Assembly (NCBI RefSeq): GCF_010470665.1
Contig: NZ_VOPZ01000004.1
Coordinates: 248,001-312,000, forward strand
Direction of reading: 5' to 3'
From: Desulfovibrio sp. JC022
Lineage (GTDB): Bacteria > Desulfobacterota > Desulfovibrionia > Desulfovibrionales > Desulfovibrionaceae
DNA length: 64,000 nucleotides
Part shown: piece by piece, positions 61,471-64,000 of the stretch
Layout: every line of letters begins with the position of its first letter
Position numbering within the stretch: the stretch's first letter is position 1
The notes under the pieces: generated by a model
Seen by the model: the letters and a program-made list of their open reading frames with translations, nothing else
Database searches by the model: none
Told to the model about the DNA's origin: nothing
Position numbers and translations under genes: made by a program

Positions 61471-62460
61471 CTACCACCTGCGCGGCAGCCTGCGCTGCGC
61501 CCACTCAGAAAGATAGGGCAGCAGTTCTTCGCCGAGCTGATGCAGGGGCACAATATTTCCTTCGATTATGATGCCTTGCGGAAACAGGTTCATGTCATGA
61601 TATTCCTTGGGTCCCTGAAAGGCAGTGTTCTTAGCCAGCAGCACTGATACATTCAAATCCTTGCAGAAGGCGATCAATCCTTCGGGGAAGAATGCAGCAT
61701 CTTTGATGTTTTTGCCGAGGGTGCGAAATAGGGTCTTGCAAATGGAAACAAAATGTTCACGGCGCAGAGGCTGATGCATAGCGGCTACGGTTTCGTTGGA
61801 AACAAAAGTCACAACTTTATTTGCCAGAGGAGCGTAGTTCTTGGCATCGCGAGCGTCACCGAGGATAATTTCAGCAATACCCAGTTCCTTAAAAATTTTG
61901 TAGCTCTGCAAACCTACCATTTTGTCGTATTCAATTCCGTAGAGAGTGATGTTCTTAAAACCGTTGCGACGGGCGTGGATGTGCTGAGCAAGGAGCAGAA
62001 TTCCGGTTCCGGTACCGATGTCGAGACCGACATACTCATCCTGCTCAAGGAGTTTGGGAGAAATGTTCTGGGTCACGATGGAACGAATGATGTGGCTGGT
62101 CTTGGTGATGTCCGCGAGCATGCGCAGGGAAAAGGACCACTGACGCAGATAATTCATCAATTCGATATCGTCATCAGGCTCATTGAGGCTGCGGTGACGG
62201 CTGAACATCTCACACAGCTTGCTTACTTCCTCAAGGGAGACGGGTTTGTCAAAACCGCTCTTGTGTACATAGCAATAGAAAAATTTGAGTACCATGCCCA
62301 TGATCATGGAATCGGAAATCCTGACCGAAGGATCGCTCATGCGGTCCACATCTGTAAGCAGCGGACTGTCAGAATATAGTGACGGATCAATGACCATCTC
62401 TTCCGGGCCCATGAACGCATGGTGAATTTTACCCATCTCAACTGTGCTTTGTTCCTGCAT
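61471..62460 (-). CDS. Class I SAM-dependent methyltransferase
   Basis: A 329-residue protein. The SAM-binding motif is VGLDIGTGTGILLLAQ at about 147-162, with LYGIEYDKMVG and ILGDARDA following. The N-terminal 130 residues are helical. The sequence between (FVSNETVAAMHQPLRREHF) hints at a protein-methyltransferase-like substrate loop, but I cannot assign a substrate. ATG 62460 has AAGGAG 9 nt upstream and is preferred over a start 8 codons earlier. Single-gene unit with its own terminator. Confidence 0.75.
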   Translation of the reverse strand: MQEQSTVEMGKIHHAFMGPEEMVIDPSLYSDSPLLTDVDRMSDPSVRISDSMIMGMVLKFFYCYVHKSGFDKPVSLEEVSKLCEMFSRHRSLNEPDDDIELMNYLRQWSFSLRMLADITKTSHIIRSIVTQNISPKLLEQDEYVGLDIGTGTGILLLAQHIHARRNGFKNITLYGIEYDKMVGLQSYKIFKELGIAEIILGDARDAKNYAPLANKVVTFVSNETVAAMHQPLRREHFVSICKTLFRTLGKNIKDAAFFPEGLIAFCKDLNVSVLLAKNTAFQGPKEYHDMNLFPQGIIIEGNIVPLHQLGEELLPYLSEWAQRRLPRRW

Positions 62461-62643
62461 TTCAACACTCCTTGCGAACATCATATATTAAAATCATGAA
62501 GGCATGCTTTACCTACTGCACGGTGAAATGCACAGACTGTTCCCATTTGTTAAGAAGTCCCCCATCTGCGTATAAAAAAACTCTAGAGCCTGTAGTAAGA
62601 TATTGTTTTTAAAGAAAAATATAATTTTCAAAAACATAAAGAA

Positions 62644-62671
62644 AGGCCGTCTCCAAATCTGGAAACGGCCC
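62644..62671 (-). terminator. Probable Rho-independent terminator
   Basis: GGCCGT...ACGGCC (62645-62650 with 62665-62670), with inner TCCA/TGGA, is followed on the minus strand by TTTCTTTATGTTTTTG. It would end the exonuclease-like gene transcript. Confidence 0.7.
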
Positions 62672-62743
62672 TTAGAGGCAAAAAATTCCATCTCCCGCAG
62701 GCGGCAAAAATGACACCTGCCTGAATCAGGTAATCAGAAAAAA

Positions 62744-63601
62744 TCAGAACCTGCGAAATGATCCTTCCCCGGAATATTTCGCCCTGATTCCGTCAACAAC
62801 CTCACGGTGGGCCTTGAACGGATTCAATGGCTCAATTTTCTCGGCAATGGACTCAAGGCCGTGCTGGGGAAACCTTTCAAGATGCAGATTATAGCCCTTG
62901 ATCATGAGATTTTCCAGATTCACGCTGTCCAGCACGTTATAAGCCAGCAGGGTTTCAAGGGCGCGATCATCACCGTTCATCTCATATTCATTCCAGAGCA
63001 GCACTGCGAAGTAACCGTCCAGCCCTTCAGCATCACCACGGTCCATGCCGAAGTAGCGTTCAATTCCTTTCAACCCTCCGGTAATTCCCAGAGAGCGGAA
63101 GACAAAACGCAGGTCGATATGAGCGGCTTCCACCTTGATACCGAAATATTTTTCTATAAACGGCACATCAAAACATTTGCCGTTAAAACTTACGATCAGC
63201 GGATAACGGGCGATCTCTTCTTCAAAATCGTACAGGTTCTTGCCCTGCACATACGTTTTGATTTCTTTCCCGTTCCAGAGGGCAATGGTGGTAATGTCAC
63301 AGCTATGCGCATCGGTTCCGGTGGTTTCAATATCAATATAAGCAACATTATCCCGAAAGTGAGAATAAAGCCGCCACTGGTCGGAAGCAGGAAGACGGTC
63401 CGCAAACCAGTTGGCATCACTTTCCTCAAGCTTCTGCTTTGATTCACCGCATCCTTTTTCCAGTTCATTCATTTTTGCATCGGAAAGGGGCGTGGCAATT
63501 CCATCAAGAATGTCGTTCCAGTTGTTCACTCCAGCCTGCCAGATTTTGGCCTCTGTAGTACTTCCTATTCCTTTAAGATGACAAAAAGTTCTTTCGAGCA
63601 T
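62744..63601 (-). CDS. DEDD-type exonuclease-like protein (YprB/RNase H-like family)
   Basis: A 285-residue protein. A helical N-terminal part (FCHLKGIGSTTEAKIWQAG) resembles a helix-hairpin-helix element. The ribonuclease H-like core shows the acidic set: IDIETTGTDAH, VSFNGKCFDVPFIE, HIDLRFVF and YNVLDSVNLE. This matches the RNase_H_2 family, whose members are predicted 3'-5' exonucleases of structure-specific DNA or RNA. Single-gene unit. Confidence 0.82.
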   Translation of the reverse strand: MLERTFCHLKGIGSTTEAKIWQAGVNNWNDILDGIATPLSDAKMNELEKGCGESKQKLEESDANWFADRLPASDQWRLYSHFRDNVAYIDIETTGTDAHSCDITTIALWNGKEIKTYVQGKNLYDFEEEIARYPLIVSFNGKCFDVPFIEKYFGIKVEAAHIDLRFVFRSLGITGGLKGIERYFGMDRGDAEGLDGYFAVLLWNEYEMNGDDRALETLLAYNVLDSVNLENLMIKGYNLHLERFPQHGLESIAEKIEPLNPFKAHREVVDGIRAKYSGEGSFRRF

Positions 63602-63834
63602 TTAAAAACAGCCCTGTTTTTCAAATAGTTAATTAAAAACGGACAAAAAGTCCTATGTACGGCTCCCGGCATAGCTTCCGGGATAATAACCCTACGTCAG
63701 GGAGAGGATTAGCCGTAATGCTCCTCTTAGTCCAGCAATTACGTAACATTGACATTATTCTGCCACTGACCATACATATATGAATGGTAAAAAGATTATC
63801 ACTGTAAATAATAGCCGCTATGGGAAATTTGACA

Positions 63835-64000
63835 ATGGAAAAAATCAATTTTCAATACATTCTTGACCTGATTCAATCGCAAGTAATTAATCCTGTTGAA
63901 AAATTTATCTCCACCCTGCCGCAGGAATCATTCTACCTGATTCTGGCGGCAGCAGGATTGATCGGACTTCTGGCGGCTGTTTTCGCATTTCTGCTCTTAC
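63835..64000 (+). CDS. N-terminus of a membrane protein (partial)
   Basis: About 55 residues are visible: MEKINFQYILDLIQSQVINP, an amphipathic helix, then a hydrophobic segment (FYLILAAAGLIGLLAAVFAFLLL) that runs to the window edge. ATG 63835 has GGGAAA 8 nt upstream; an in-frame ATG at 63820 lacks one. Family cannot be told. Confidence 0.55.
   Translation, partial: MEKINFQYILDLIQSQVINPVEKFISTLPQESFYLILAAAGLIGLLAAVFAFLLL

Noticed and set aside
63602-63834. Riboswitch-like region suggested by a GCCACTG string before the last gene
   Set aside because: Only this single short string matches; the other conserved elements of a cobalamin or cyclic di-GMP riboswitch are missing.
63633-63848. Minus-strand ORF of 71 codons near the right edge
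   Set aside because: It lies antisense to the start of the partial membrane protein gene and shows no coding features.

Overview
The window reads as chromosome of a free-living, anaerobic, sulfate-reducing-type deltaproteobacterium, most like a marine Desulfovibrio (Maridesulfovibrio group). This is an inference from gene content: a CbiK-type cobaltochelatase, a ferredoxin-ASKHA corrinoid-protein activator, a very large number of two-component and chemotaxis proteins, sigma-54 promoters, and moderate GC with AT-rich intergenic DNA. No rRNA, tRNA, CRISPR array or intact insertion sequence was seen.

Layout. 0.1-8.3 kb: the start of a membrane receptor gene, ettA, a membrane diguanylate cyclase, a solute-binding protein, a chemoreceptor and pdxA. 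8.3-12.5 kb: glycogen genes glgA-glgB and a Nudix hydrolase. 12.7-13.8 kb: a tandem array of about 355 bp units on the minus strand. Each unit holds a consensus sigma-54 promoter, a predicted sRNA of about 70 nt ending in a strong terminator, and two upstream palindromes at fixed distance. 13.8-25.7 kb: housekeeping genes (tsaC, trmH, cbiK, rsm22-like, lipB, lipA), a glycosyltransferase and a split chemotaxis-kinase module (CheY, free Hpt, CheA). 25.7-27.4 kb: a foreign-looking AAA-type ATPase between repeats and structured DNA.

27.4-48.3 kb is a signalling island. A minus-strand operon driven by a consensus sigma-54 promoter encodes a Cache histidine kinase, three receiver-only regulators, a TauE/SafE permease, a small membrane protein, a PAS histidine kinase and an NtrC-type activator. 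A divergent plus-strand set encodes a receiver, two DUF1538 membrane proteins, a P-II-like protein, a two-CBS protein and a 52-residue zinc ribbon. A PEP-synthase-like protein with an unfamiliar C-terminus follows on the other strand. Next come an HDOD response regulator, a receiver fused to a degenerate HD-GYP domain, a solute-binding protein and a large hybrid-PAS kinase.

48.4-53.3 kb: a DUF4198 protein behind a Fur-like box, then a four-gene set (retropepsin-like protein, inactive transglutaminase with seven membrane helices, ATP-grasp ligase, lipoprotein) resembling known peptide-ligase contexts. 53.4-63.6 kb: minus-strand housekeeping genes yicC-remA-gmk-pyrF-TPR-recJ, mtaB, a DEAD-box helicase, a methyltransferase and a DEDD exonuclease. 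Intergenic gaps carry a dispersed palindromic repeat family whose ends read GCCTCCGGCGGC/GCCGCCGGAGGC.

The strongest candidate for an undescribed system is the triplicated sigma-54-dependent sRNA array at 12.8-13.8 kb. Its architecture parallels the Qrr sRNAs of Vibrio, but nothing in the visible sequence shows relation to Qrr, and its targets and activator are unknown.
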